A DNA stretch of 32,204 nt, from positions 1-32,204 of the forward strand of contig JAUYTX010000072.1 in assembly GCA_030695025.1 (NCBI GenBank), in the 5' to 3' direction. The stretch is from Bacteroidales bacterium. Its GTDB lineage: Bacteria > Bacteroidota > Bacteroidia > Bacteroidales > UBA932. The notes under the pieces are model-generated. The model made no database searches, had not been told where the DNA came from, and worked only from the letters and a program-made list of their open reading frames with translations. Below, piece after piece: positions 15,737 to 24,119 of this stretch (positions are counted from its first letter, which is position 1; every line of letters begins with the position of its first letter). A program made the position numbers and the translations under genes.

Positions 15737-16360
15737 CTACGCTTTTGCCTCTTTAGAGAAATAGCCCCGTTTGAAAATCAAAAGGTAGGTAACTCCAATT
15801 GTGATGCAGGAATCGGCTATATTGAATATTGGTCTGAAAAAGACAAATTTTTCACCGCCACGGAAAGGTACCCAGTCCGGCAGTGTTGTCTCTATTATTG
15901 GAAAATACAGCATGTCAACCACCTTGCCGTGTAGAAAAGAGGTATAACCTCCTTCTGGTGGGAATAGTTGTGCTACCTGGGTGAAGGTTGATTCACTAAA
16001 GATGATACCGTAGAACATACTGTCAATAACATTGCCCACAGCTCCGACAAGGATTAGTGATACTCCGTAAAGTACACCGGAAGGGGCTTTGGTCCTGATC
16101 AGATTTCTCAGGTAATAAATTATAAACCCGATGAGAACAATGCGGAAAAGACTTAATGCCAGTTTGCCCAGCTCTCCTCCGAACTGCATGCCGAAAGCCA
16201 TGCCGTTGTTTTCAATAAAGTAAATCTGAAACCAATCACCAAAAACAGGTATGCTTTCACCGATTGTCATGTTTGTCTTTATCCAAAACTTAACAATCTG
16301 GTCAATAATCAGTAACGAAAGCACCAGTAATGTGATCTTCTTCCCGCCGGATAATTTCAT
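15737..16360 (-). CDS. lspA: Lipoprotein signal peptidase (signal peptidase II)
   Basis: LspA cleaves signal peptides of lipidated prolipoproteins in the inner membrane. Starting at the ATG at 16360 gives 207 residues with four transmembrane helices. An upstream ATG at 16435 would overlap the dksA-like gene by 50 bp and add an unlikely 25-residue basic tail. Catalytic aspartates are seen in GAVGNVIDS (D113) and FNIADS (D183); conserved ENNGMAFG lies at 50-57. The insertion between the catalytic blocks (about 119-176) is usual for Bacteroidota LspA. It is the last gene of the ileS-guaD-dksA-lspA group and serves the several lipoproteins in this window. Confidence 0.93.
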   Translation of the reverse strand: MKLSGGKKITLLVLSLLIIDQIVKFWIKTNMTIGESIPVFGDWFQIYFIENNGMAFGMQFGGELGKLALSLFRIVLIGFIIYYLRNLIRTKAPSGVLYGVSLILVGAVGNVIDSMFYGIIFSESTFTQVAQLFPPEGGYTSFLHGKVVDMLYFPIIETTLPDWVPFRGGEKFVFFRPIFNIADSCITIGVTYLLIFKRGYFSKEAKA

Positions 16361-16385
16361 CAGGGTCAGTTTACACTTTTCAGGA

Positions 16386-16793
16386 TTAGTCTCTTTTGTT
16401 CTTGGCCTCAACAGAAAGGGTTGCGTGAGGTACAATCAAAAGTCTCTCTTTTTGAATAAGCTTTCCGGTTTCGCGGCAGATACCGTAGCTCTTGTTTTCA
16501 ATTCTTATGAGGGCTGCCTCAAGAGATTGGATGAATTTATACTGTCTTTGGGCAAGCTGACCTGCCTCTTCTTTTGAAAGAGCAGATGCTCCCTCTTCCA
16601 ACACTTTGAATGTTGGTGAAGTGTCTTCTGTATCGTTGCTGGAGCTATGTGTTACAGCGGCTTTTAGCTGCTGATATTCAATTTTTGCTACCTCCAGTTT
16701 CTGGAGAATAAGTTCTTTGAACATCTGAAGTTCTTCATCGCTGTAACGAACTTTCTCCAATACTTCATCTGTCGTTTTCCCTTTCTTTGTCAT
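16386..16793 (-). CDS. TraR/DksA-family protein with degenerate zinc finger
   Basis: This 135-residue protein has a long coiled-coil region (about 18-100) and a C-terminal segment YGICRETGKLIQKERLLIVPHATLS that aligns with the DksA zinc-finger fold. Of the four expected zinc-binding cysteines only C106 remains; the others align with T109, S127 and A130. Bacteroidota members of this family are often like this, so the fold may hold without zinc. DksA proteins enter the secondary channel of RNA polymerase and adjust initiation, commonly with ppGpp; whether this one does so is inference. It lies between a guanine deaminase gene and lspA in a minus-strand operon with ileS. Confidence 0.85.
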   Translation of the reverse strand: MTKKGKTTDEVLEKVRYSDEELQMFKELILQKLEVAKIEYQQLKAAVTHSSSNDTEDTSPTFKVLEEGASALSKEEAGQLAQRQYKFIQSLEAALIRIENKSYGICRETGKLIQKERLLIVPHATLSVEAKNKRD

Positions 16794-16851
16794 ATCTCTT
16801 TTTATTAAGAAAGCGTAAAGTTAATAATAAAAACATTATAAAAAATAAAGA

Positions 16852-17325
16852 TTAGTAGCGGATCTTTTTTTCGTTCTTTTTCCAAAGTTCAAAAGGTTCC
16901 GTACCCTCCTTCTGCATCTCTCTTTCTATTGGTATCGAGCGCTTTTCGGGAGCTAAAGTAAATTCGTCGTAGATAAATGCGTCACTGAATCCGGCCTCTG
17001 CAGCATCGGTTCTGTCTGCAGCAAAAATGATCTTATCTACCTTTGCCCAGTAGGCGGCTGAAAGGCACATCGGGCATGGTTCGCATGAGGAGTAAAGAGT
17101 GCTGCCGGAGAGATCAAAAGTGTTTAACTCCTTGCAGGCACTTCTGATTGCATTGACCTCTGCATGGGCTGTCGGGTCATTGTCGGGGGTGACAGAATTT
17201 GAACAGGCACTTATGACTTTGCCCTCCTTGACAATTAGAGCTCCAAAAGGGCCGCCTCCCGATGTTGAGGCGTTCTCTTTAGCCAGCTCAATTGCCTGCC
17301 TCATATATTTATTTTCGTGACTCAT
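16852..17325 (-). CDS. guaD: Guanine deaminase (cytidine-deaminase fold)
   Basis: This 157-residue zinc-dependent deaminase is very close in pattern to the Bacillus-type guanine deaminase, which converts guanine to xanthine. Zinc ligands are H54 (PTAHAE, with E56 as proton shuttle) and C84/C87 (CEPCPMC). TDAAEAGFSDAFIYDE (about 105-120) is characteristic of GuaD and is not found in tRNA adenosine deaminase TadA. The C-terminus ends FELWKKNEKKIRY, also GuaD-like. It lies 90 bp after ileS and 58 bp before the dksA-like gene. If the DksA-like protein works with ppGpp, a purine-salvage enzyme in the same operon is a suggestive but unproven link. Confidence 0.82.
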   Translation of the reverse strand: MSHENKYMRQAIELAKENASTSGGGPFGALIVKEGKVISACSNSVTPDNDPTAHAEVNAIRSACKELNTFDLSGSTLYSSCEPCPMCLSAAYWAKVDKIIFAADRTDAAEAGFSDAFIYDEFTLAPEKRSIPIEREMQKEGTEPFELWKKNEKKIRY

Positions 17326-17332
17326 TTTTTTA

Positions 17333-17425
17333 AAGTTAAATCTTTTACCTTTTAATCTATTGTCCTCTGTTTCTTGTCCTCTCCTTCTCTCCTCCTCTCC
17401 TCCTATCTTACTAAGTTAAATCTTT
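17333..17425 (-). repeat. Direct repeat flanking a polypurine tract between ileS and guaD
   Basis: AAGTTAAATCTTT occurs at 17333-17345 and again at 17413-17425, 80 bp apart; the second copy contains the ileS stop codon. Between them, 17362-17405 is almost pure pyrimidine on the plus strand, so the mRNA carries a GGAGGAGAGGAGGAGA-type purine tract. Confidence 0.75.
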
Positions 17426-20400
17426 ACAACCTTAATATTTAATTCGCCCTCGTCCCACTCTATTTTGCTGCCGCCCGTAATGTTGGCATTCATCTCAATC
17501 TCTCTGGCAAGAGTCTGGTTGCAAATATATTGTCTATACTCAGTAAGAGCATCACTTATTTCATTCAATGGCTCAATTTCAACTCTGATCTTGTCTGTTA
17601 CTTCGAATTTAGAATCTTTTCTCAGGTTCTGAATTCTGTTTACCAGCTCTCTTGCAACACCCTCTCTGCGTAAAGAGTCGGTTATGGTTATGTCGAGGGC
17701 TAGTGTGAGTTTGCCTTCGGTAGAGACAAGCCAACCCGGCATATCTTCAGATGATATTTCATAGTCTTCCAGCGTTAATTCAACATCTCCGGAATCTAAC
17801 TTAAGAATATATGTGTCAGAAATTTCAACCTGATTAATCTGCTCCTGTGTAAACCCGGCAAAGGCGTTTGAAATCTCCTTCATCTGCTTTCCATAGCGCT
17901 TGCCAAGAACTTTGAAATTTGGCTTTATCTTTTTGGTAATCAAACCTGTTGTATCGTGAATGTATTCAACCTCCTTGACATTTACCTCACCAAGAACCAG
18001 CTGTTTGATCATTTCAAACTGCTCCTTTATTGAGTCATCAAGCACCGGTATAAGCACCTTAGCAAGTGGTTGTCTCACCTTAATGTTTACCTTTCTTCTG
18101 AGAGCCAGCAACATCGAAGATGATCTCTGCGCAAGTTCCATTCTCTCTTCCAGATCTTTGTCTATCAGAGAAGGGTCATAAGATGGCATCATTGTCATAT
18201 GCACCGAACTCTCTTTGTGTTTGCCGGAAACTTTATTCAGATCGAGGAAAAGCCTCTCCATAAAGAATGGAGCTATTGGTGCAGAGAGTATTGCCACATT
18301 TTCAAGGCATGTATAAAGCGTCTGATAGGCCGAAAGTTTGTCTTCGTCAGCCTCTCCTCCCCAGAATCTCTTACGGTTTAGTCGTACATACCAGTTACTT
18401 AGATTATCATTAACAAAATCCTGGATTTTTCTACCCGCTGCTGTTACATCGTAATTTTCGTAATGTTCTGTTACCTCTTTAATTAAAGTATTCAGAAGTG
18501 ATATAATCCATCTGTCTATTTCGGGGCGTCTCTCTGCCGGAACCTGAGGCTGATTGTTTGTGAACTTGTCAACATTGGCATAAAGCGCAAAGAATGAGTA
18601 TGTATTATATAATGTCCCGAAGAATTTCCTCCTTACTTCATCAACGCCGCCTTCGTCAAACTTGAGGTTGTCCCATGGTTGTGCGTTGGTGAGCATGTAC
18701 CATCTCAAAGGATCAGCTCCGTATGCAGATAGGGTTTTAAATGGGTCAACGGCATTTCCCAGTCTTTTACTCATCTTGTTGCCCTCTTTGTCAAGCACAA
18801 GACCGTTTGAAATAACTGTTTTAAAGGCAACATCATCTTTGACCATAGTGGCTATGGCATGCAGGGTAAAGAACCATCCTCTTGTCTGGTCAACACCCTC
18901 TGCAATGAAGTCGGCACTTTGCCCAAATTCGCTCCTACCTAGTTTATCAAGCCCCTCCTGAGCAAATGGCATTGCCCCCGAATCGAACCAGACATCTATC
19001 AGGTCAAGCTCTCTTTTCATTGGCTTGCCCGTTTTTGAAACCAGGACAATGTCATCAACATAAGGGCGGTGAAGGTCAATCTTTTCGTAGTTCTTCTTTG
19101 AAAAATCGCCCGGAACAAAACCCTTGTCCCTGAATGGGTTAGATTTCATAAACCCGGCCTTGACAGAGTCGTCTATTAAATTAAAGAGCTCCTGAGCAGA
19201 CCCAACACAAATCTCTTCCGATGAATCTTCGGTTCTCCAAACAGGCAGAGGTGTACCCCAGTAACGGCTCCTCGAGAGGTTCCAGTCCTGAAGGTTTTCG
19301 AGCCATTTGCCAAACCTACCACTTCCGGTAGATTCAGGTTTCCAGTTTATTGTATTATTTAACTCTATCATCCTCTCCTGAACAGCAGTGGTTTTTATGA
19401 ACCAGGAATCCAGCGGGTAGTAGAGCACAGGTTTATCTGTTCTCCAGCAATGAGGATATGAGTGTATATGTTTCTCGATTTTGAATGCCAGACCCTGTTG
19501 CTTTAACATTACGGCAAGGTCGATATCCAAAGTGACATCGCTCTCTGAAAGAGAAGAGTCATATGAGTTCTTAACGAACCTTCCAGCATACTCAGCGTAA
19601 CTTGCACTGTTAACATTTGAACTAACAAAAGCGGGATCAAGGTCCTCAATTTTGTAAAATTTTCCTGATCTGTCAACCAAAGCCTGCATTAGACCATCGT
19701 TATCCTTAACCATAAGGGCAGGAACACTGTTTTGCCTTGCAACCCTTAAGTCATCTGCTCCGAATGTAGGAGCAATGTGAACAATTCCGGTTCCGTCAGA
19801 TGTTGTTACAAAATCACCCTTTATAACTTTAAAGGCTCCCTCTCCGGGATTCACCCATGGAATAAGCTGTTTGTATTCAGCTCCGCATATTTCATCCCCT
19901 TTAAATTCACCAAAAACACGGTAAGGAATTACTTTGTCGCCATGTCTGTATTCTTCAAAAGGCATCTCAGCTCCCTTTGGATTAAAGTGCTGAGGTATTA
20001 ACTCTTCGGCAATAATATAAACCGTTTCAACACCGGTGTAAGGGTTGAAAGATTGTACCATTTTATAAGTTATGTTCGGGCCAACGCAGAGGGCTGTATT
20101 CGATGGTAACGTCCAAGGAGTGGTTGTCCAGGCTAGTATATACAGGGGCAACTCTTTACTTGTTGTGTTTTTAATACTTTTGAAGAGTTTCTCTGATATT
20201 GAGTCTCTTATTACCTCAAACTGAGCAACGCACGTCGTATCCTTTACATCTTTGTAGCAGCCCGGCTGGTTCAATTCGTGTGTGCTAAGGCCTGTGCCTG
20301 CTGCCGGGGAGAAGGGTTGAATTGAGTAACCTTTATAGAGGAAGCCCTTTTTGTAAATCTCTTTAAGCAGATGCCACAGTGTCTCGATATATCTGTTATC

Positions 20401-20853
20401 GTAGGTTATGTAGGGGTCGTTCATATCAACCCAGTACCCCATCTGCTCGGTAAGGCTCTCCCACTCTTTGGTATATTTCATAACCTCTCTTCTGCAGGCG
20501 GCATTATACTCATCTACAGATATTTTAGTGCCGATATCCTCTTTAGTTATCCCAAGCATTTTCTCTACTCCAAGTTCAACCGGAAGACCATGTGTATCCC
20601 AGCCGGCCTTACGTTTTACAAGGTAACCCTGCTGAGTCTTGAATCGGCAGAAGACATCCTTTATGGCCCTTGCCATAACATGGTGAATACCAGGCATACC
20701 GTTTGCCGAAGGTGGCCCCTCATGAAAAACAAACACGGGCGCTCCTTCCCTGGCTTTAAGGGTTTTGGAAAAACACTCCTCTTTGTTCCATTTCTCTAAA
20801 ATTGAGCGGTTTAATTCCGCAAGATCTAAATTTTTGTACTCGGCAAACTTCAT
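17416..20853 (-). CDS. ileS: Isoleucyl-tRNA synthetase, type 2, with swapped GxHH signature
   Basis: This 1145-residue class I synthetase charges tRNA-Ile. Length and sequence fit the eukaryote-like IleRS2 group used by many Bacteroidota. Visible landmarks are HEGPPSANGMPGIHHVMAR (44-62), with the ATP-binding HIGH motif present as GIHH (55-58); GWDTHGLPVE; TTPWTLPSNTA of the editing domain; GADPLRWYML; and KMSKR (693-697). The anticodon-binding domain and the long type-2 C-terminus follow. IleRS2 enzymes resist mupirocin, and the GxHH arrangement has been linked to even stronger resistance. The gene starts at 20853, a few bases after a consensus promoter, and heads the minus-strand group with guaD, dksA-like and lspA. 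Confidence 0.95.
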   Translation of the reverse strand: MKFAEYKNLDLAELNRSILEKWNKEECFSKTLKAREGAPVFVFHEGPPSANGMPGIHHVMARAIKDVFCRFKTQQGYLVKRKAGWDTHGLPVELGVEKMLGITKEDIGTKISVDEYNAACRREVMKYTKEWESLTEQMGYWVDMNDPYITYDNRYIETLWHLLKEIYKKGFLYKGYSIQPFSPAAGTGLSTHELNQPGCYKDVKDTTCVAQFEVIRDSISEKLFKSIKNTTSKELPLYILAWTTTPWTLPSNTALCVGPNITYKMVQSFNPYTGVETVYIIAEELIPQHFNPKGAEMPFEEYRHGDKVIPYRVFGEFKGDEICGAEYKQLIPWVNPGEGAFKVIKGDFVTTSDGTGIVHIAPTFGADDLRVARQNSVPALMVKDNDGLMQALVDRSGKFYKIEDLDPAFVSSNVNSASYAEYAGRFVKNSYDSSLSESDVTLDIDLAVMLKQQGLAFKIEKHIHSYPHCWRTDKPVLYYPLDSWFIKTTAVQERMIELNNTINWKPESTGSGRFGKWLENLQDWNLSRSRYWGTPLPVWRTEDSSEEICVGSAQELFNLIDDSVKAGFMKSNPFRDKGFVPGDFSKKNYEKIDLHRPYVDDIVLVSKTGKPMKRELDLIDVWFDSGAMPFAQEGLDKLGRSEFGQSADFIAEGVDQTRGWFFTLHAIATMVKDDVAFKTVISNGLVLDKEGNKMSKRLGNAVDPFKTLSAYGADPLRWYMLTNAQPWDNLKFDEGGVDEVRRKFFGTLYNTYSFFALYANVDKFTNNQPQVPAERRPEIDRWIISLLNTLIKEVTEHYENYDVTAAGRKIQDFVNDNLSNWYVRLNRKRFWGGEADEDKLSAYQTLYTCLENVAILSAPIAPFFMERLFLDLNKVSGKHKESSVHMTMMPSYDPSLIDKDLEERMELAQRSSSMLLALRRKVNIKVRQPLAKVLIPVLDDSIKEQFEMIKQLVLGEVNVKEVEYIHDTTGLITKKIKPNFKVLGKRYGKQMKEISNAFAGFTQEQINQVEISDTYILKLDSGDVELTLEDYEISSEDMPGWLVSTEGKLTLALDITITDSLRREGVARELVNRIQNLRKDSKFEVTDKIRVEIEPLNEISDALTEYRQYICNQTLAREIEMNANITGGSKIEWDEGELNIKVVKI

Positions 20854-20875
20854 TTTGGAATTTTTTGTGAATTTG

Positions 20876-20883
20876 CAAAGATA
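20876..20883 (-). promoter_or_regulatory. -7 box of the ileS promoter
   Basis: TATCTTTG on the minus strand matches TAnnTTTG exactly, 22 bp before the ileS ATG, implying a leader of under 20 nt with no room for a T-box or other leader riboswitch. The -33 region is only a T run. Confidence 0.55.
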
Positions 20884-20914
20884 CGATTATTCACTACTTT
20901 TGAAAAAAAATGCT

Positions 20915-21454
20915 TTGGGATATAACTTCAACCCCGTTGATATTGCTATAATGGTTATTCTCATACCGGCAGTAATTGGTGGTATCAGAAAAGGATTCAT
21001 AAGACAGGTAGCGGCACTTGGTGCTCTTATACTTGGTATTTGGGCCGGATGGCACTTTTCATCATTGGTTTCAGGATGGATTAAGCCTCTGTTCGGCTCT
21101 GAAAGTAATCTCATAGATATTTTGTCTTTTGCTCTGATTTTCGTTGGAGTTTTAATTTTGGTTAACCTTATTGGCAGAGCTGTGGCCGGAATTGTTAAAC
21201 TGGCACTGCTGGGATGGCTTGACAGAATTCTGGGGGTTCTCTTTGCAATTGTGAAATATGCATTTGTTCTGAGCATTTTTATTCACATTCTTAACTCTCT
21301 TGACAAGCTGTACCATTTTTTACCTGCTGAAAAGCTTGCCCAGTCGAGATTATATGATTTTGTATCTTCGATTGCACCGGCGGTATTCCCTTATCTGCAA
21401 AATCTGCAAGACAACACCGGCGGTCTTGAGCATATTTTTAACAAAGTCACATAA
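20915..21454 (+). CDS. cvpA: CvpA family membrane protein
   Basis: This is a small inner membrane protein with four hydrophobic segments. It fits the CvpA family (named for colicin V production) through VDIAIMVILIPAVIGGIRKGFIRQVAALG split over the first helix and loop, a later FVGVLILVNLIGRA helix and the LGWLDRILG motif. No in-frame ATG lies in the right place. The frame is open back to 20765, but that extension overlaps ileS on the other strand. TTG at 20915 (179 residues) puts the GIRKGF motif at about residue 23, as in other members; TTG at 20900 or ATG at 20951 are alternatives. CvpA is needed for colicin V release in Escherichia coli, and here it directly precedes a colicin-V-type exporter, which may or may not be coincidence. 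Confidence 0.78.
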   Translation: MGYNFNPVDIAIMVILIPAVIGGIRKGFIRQVAALGALILGIWAGWHFSSLVSGWIKPLFGSESNLIDILSFALIFVGVLILVNLIGRAVAGIVKLALLGWLDRILGVLFAIVKYAFVLSIFIHILNSLDKLYHFLPAEKLAQSRLYDFVSSIAPAVFPYLQNLQDNTGGLEHIFNKVT

Positions 21455-21503
21455 TTCTAGAAAGAGGGCCGTTTCATTTTTAAATTCGTAAAAAATCGCA
21501 CAT

Positions 21504-21530
21504 TAGGTAAATAACCAGAGATTTACCCTA
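21504..21530 (+). promoter_or_regulatory. Hairpin or operator-like dyad upstream of the peptide exporter
   Basis: GGTAAAT (21506-21512) pairs exactly with ATTTACC (21521-21527) around an 8-base loop, extended by TA on each side with one bulge. It lies in the 230-bp gap between cvpA and the exporter gene. No long T run follows, so a regulator site or weak terminator are both possible. Confidence 0.4.
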
Positions 21531-21684
21531 TTTGTCATCCATTTTTTCATATTACCATGTAGATTCGCCGGTGGATTAGCAGTCCTCTGTGTGTGAGAAT
21601 TTTTCGGGGGCAGGGAAAAGTGGAGTTAGGGCGAGGGCTGCTTATCCTATTTTAAGTATTCTGTTTTGGATGTGGGGGCAGGCA

Positions 21685-23805
21685 ATGAGGAGATCAAAAA
21701 AAATCAGACAGTATGACAGAAGTGATTGCGGAGCTGCGTCACTGGCATCGGTAGCTGCTCACTACGGAGCAGATATTCCACTTGCTGAGCTAAGGGTCAA
21801 AAGCGGGACCGACTCATCTGGTTGTACTGTAAGAGGATTAATTGAGGCAGCACAGCATTTCGGCTTTAATGCCGAAGGTTTTAGAGGAGATGTTGCTTCT
21901 TTGTCAAAGATTCCTCTGCCTGCCATTCTTCATCTTAGAAAACCCGATGGCTGGCTCCACTTTATTGTCCTCTACGGAGTGACAAAAAAGGGATACAAAA
22001 TAATGGACCCTGCAGAGGGAAATTTTCAGCGGGTAAGTAAAGAGTTGCTGTTAAAAGAGTGGAGCGGCTTGCTGATTCTTTTTGTTCGTGGCAAAGATTC
22101 TAAAGAGGTTGTTTCACAGCTGAGAGTGTATAAGAGACTGATAATGTTAATAAAGGCAAACTCAGTAAGATACATTACAATTCTAATGCTCTCACTGGTT
22201 AGTATTGCTACATCTCTGGCAGTATCACTTTTTGTGAAGCAATTGCTGGATTCTATTATTCCGTTGGCAAATTCAGAAAATCTGTTCAGATATGCAATTA
22301 TACTATCAATTGTATTGGTTGTGACAGCTGCAGTATCATACGTTAGAGGTTGTCTTATGGTAAATGTCACTGTTGATACAGATAAAAGATTGATATCAGA
22401 CTATTTATCTCATCTTCATAAGTTACCATTAAGTTTTTTTCGCTCTCTTAAAACGGGAGAGTTGGTTTCCCGGATCAACGATGTATTTAGGATAAGAAAT
22501 TTTATCACAGAGACATTAACCGGGGGCTTTATTGCACTCCTGACACTCATCTTTGCATTATCTATATTGTTTGTTATGGACATTAACCTTGCGTGGCTTT
22601 GTACAGCTTTTATCCCTCTCTATTTATCAATTTATATAATTCACGACAGGGTAGCAAGGCCGGTTGCGAGAAGGGTAATGGAGAGTGCCTCAAAGTTTCA
22701 AAGCAGTGTAATAGAGAGTATAAGGTCTGCCGAAACAATTAAAAATATGGGATTGGAAAGTATCTCTTTTAACGACAATATTGGGAAATTGACAATCTTG
22801 AATAAAAATATTGCCTCATCCGGAAGAATCTCAGTAACGGCTTCAGGGGCGGGAGAGTTCACATCCGGTTTGCTCACTGTATCTGTATTAATAATCGGAG
22901 GTGCTGCAACAATTAAAGGGTTGATGACACCTGGTGAGCTTGTCTCATTCTTTGCAATTACTGCCCTCTTCTCAGCTCCTCTTATGCAACTTGCTTCTTC
23001 TATATCATCTGTTAGAGAGGGTATTATTGCCGCTGACCGGTTGTTCGACATACTGGAGTGTAAAACTGAAAACGAACCATCTGAAAATAAAACAGCTGAT
23101 AATGAAGCAAATAAGAACAAGTCGAATCCTTATGAAATAATTGAAAGCGAAATAAATCGATCAAAAATTGTAGTTGAAAATGTTAGCTTCGGATATCCGG
23201 GAAGAGGGCTGATTATCAATAATCTTTCGTTTGAAGTCTGCAGCGGTGAAATAGTTGCATTAACCGGGCGAAGCGGTAGCGGTAAAAGTACTATTGCTAT
23301 GATGCTGATGCATCATATCTCTCCCAAAAGTGGCAATATCATGTTCAACGGTATAGATTACAGAGCATTCGAAAAAGATATATGGAGAAGAATAGTCTCA
23401 ATAGTCCCTCAAAATCCCGGGCTATATGGTAATACTCTGCTTGATTGTATAATTTGCGAGGAGGATAGAGATAACGATAGAGATTTTGAATATTTTACAG
23501 AGATAATGGCTTCATTGGAGCTGGATAAACTGGCAGAGTCGCTCCCCTGCGGATTTGCTTCACATCCGGGAGAGGGGGGAACAATGCTTTCCAGGGGTCA
23601 ACAGCAGAGAATTGCCTTTGCCAGGGCCGTTTTGCGTAAACCAAAAGTTCTGATAATGGATGAGGCAACATCCTCTTTAGATGAAGCAACTGAGCAGCTT
23701 TTATGCAACGTTACTTTAAAATTGCGGGAGAAAGGGGTTGCTGTATTATTGATTACTCACAATGATACAACCCTAAGAATTGCAGACAAAATTATCTCCA
23801 TTTAA
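21685..23805 (+). CDS. C39 peptidase-containing ABC exporter (bacteriocin/colicin V type)
   Basis: This 706-residue protein combines a leader peptidase with an exporter, cutting double-glycine leaders while pumping the peptide across the inner membrane. The N-terminal C39 domain has a full catalytic set: C15 (QYDRSDCGAASL), H92 (GWLHFIVLYG) and D108 (IMDPAEG). The membrane domain with about six helices covers roughly residues 155-460. The ATPase has Walker A GRSGSGKS (528-535), signature LSRGQQQR (635-642), Walker B VLIMDE (655-660) and H692. An Asn/Lys/Glu-rich linker at about 467-490 joins the last two parts. I chose ATG 21685, right before the C39 domain; the open frame to 21589 adds no family-like residues. 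Two leader-peptide genes follow at once, making the function very likely. Confidence 0.92.
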   Translation: MRRSKKIRQYDRSDCGAASLASVAAHYGADIPLAELRVKSGTDSSGCTVRGLIEAAQHFGFNAEGFRGDVASLSKIPLPAILHLRKPDGWLHFIVLYGVTKKGYKIMDPAEGNFQRVSKELLLKEWSGLLILFVRGKDSKEVVSQLRVYKRLIMLIKANSVRYITILMLSLVSIATSLAVSLFVKQLLDSIIPLANSENLFRYAIILSIVLVVTAAVSYVRGCLMVNVTVDTDKRLISDYLSHLHKLPLSFFRSLKTGELVSRINDVFRIRNFITETLTGGFIALLTLIFALSILFVMDINLAWLCTAFIPLYLSIYIIHDRVARPVARRVMESASKFQSSVIESIRSAETIKNMGLESISFNDNIGKLTILNKNIASSGRISVTASGAGEFTSGLLTVSVLIIGGAATIKGLMTPGELVSFFAITALFSAPLMQLASSISSVREGIIAADRLFDILECKTENEPSENKTADNEANKNKSNPYEIIESEINRSKIVVENVSFGYPGRGLIINNLSFEVCSGEIVALTGRSGSGKSTIAMMLMHHISPKSGNIMFNGIDYRAFEKDIWRRIVSIVPQNPGLYGNTLLDCIICEEDRDNDRDFEYFTEIMASLELDKLAESLPCGFASHPGEGGTMLSRGQQQRIAFARAVLRKPKVLIMDEATSSLDEATEQLLCNVTLKLREKGVAVLLITHNDTTLRIADKIISI

Positions 23806-23862
23806 CTTACTATAAGCGAAATAAAGATATAGGTGAATTACCAGATAAAAAGTGAATACATA

Positions 23863-23880
23863 GGGAGGGTGCACACTCCC
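23863..23880 (+). promoter_or_regulatory. Near-perfect palindrome before the peptide genes
   Basis: GGGAGGGTGCACACTCCC is an 18-bp palindrome with one mismatched pair. A second weak hairpin (CCAC at 23890-23893 with GTGG at 23905-23908) follows. They sit in the 125-bp gap between the exporter gene and the first leader-peptide gene. With no T run behind them they may be an operator or an RNA stability or processing site that sets peptide levels apart from exporter levels. Confidence 0.5.
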
Positions 23881-23930
23881 GGCGGAAATCCACGCGCATA
23901 ATCTGTGGGTAAACTAAAAAAATAGAAACC

Positions 23931-24119
23931 ATGAAAGAGCATTTGAGAGATGAGTGGGGGTTGAAGACTCTTGACGAAAATGAGATGCAGATAAGCGGAG
24001 GAATGTCGCTCCGGGAACTCTGGTTATTGTTGAACATGCTGGGTGATGCCATAAAAAAGGCAGAAAAATACTGGCCGGCATTTAAAGATGGATTTCAAGC
24101 AGGTTGGGAGGAGGCGTAA
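23931..24119 (+). CDS. Double-glycine leader peptide 1 (putative bacteriocin-like or signalling peptide)
   Basis: This 62-residue product has a classic double-glycine leader: 24 charged residues ending LDENEMQISGG, with hydrophobic residues at the positions before the GG that C39 peptidases read. Predicted cleavage after G24 leaves a 38-residue core starting MSLRELWLLLNMLGD. The core has no cysteine, should form an amphipathic helix, and contains a GFQAG (GxxxG) motif at 54-58 before a terminal WEEA. The gene lies 125 bp after the exporter gene, and its stop overlaps the next peptide gene by one base (TAATG). I do not recognise the core as any named bacteriocin; antimicrobial or cell-cell signalling roles are both open. 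Confidence 0.82.
   Translation: MKEHLRDEWGLKTLDENEMQISGGMSLRELWLLLNMLGDAIKKAEKYWPAFKDGFQAGWEEA

Noticed and set aside
20765-20914. N-terminal extension of the CvpA frame
   Set aside because: It overlaps the N-terminus of ileS on the other strand and the ileS promoter, and its residues are not family-like.
23810-24052. Minus-strand open frame of 80 codons opposite peptide 1
   Set aside because: It has no recognisable domain and lies antisense to a well-supported leader-peptide gene.
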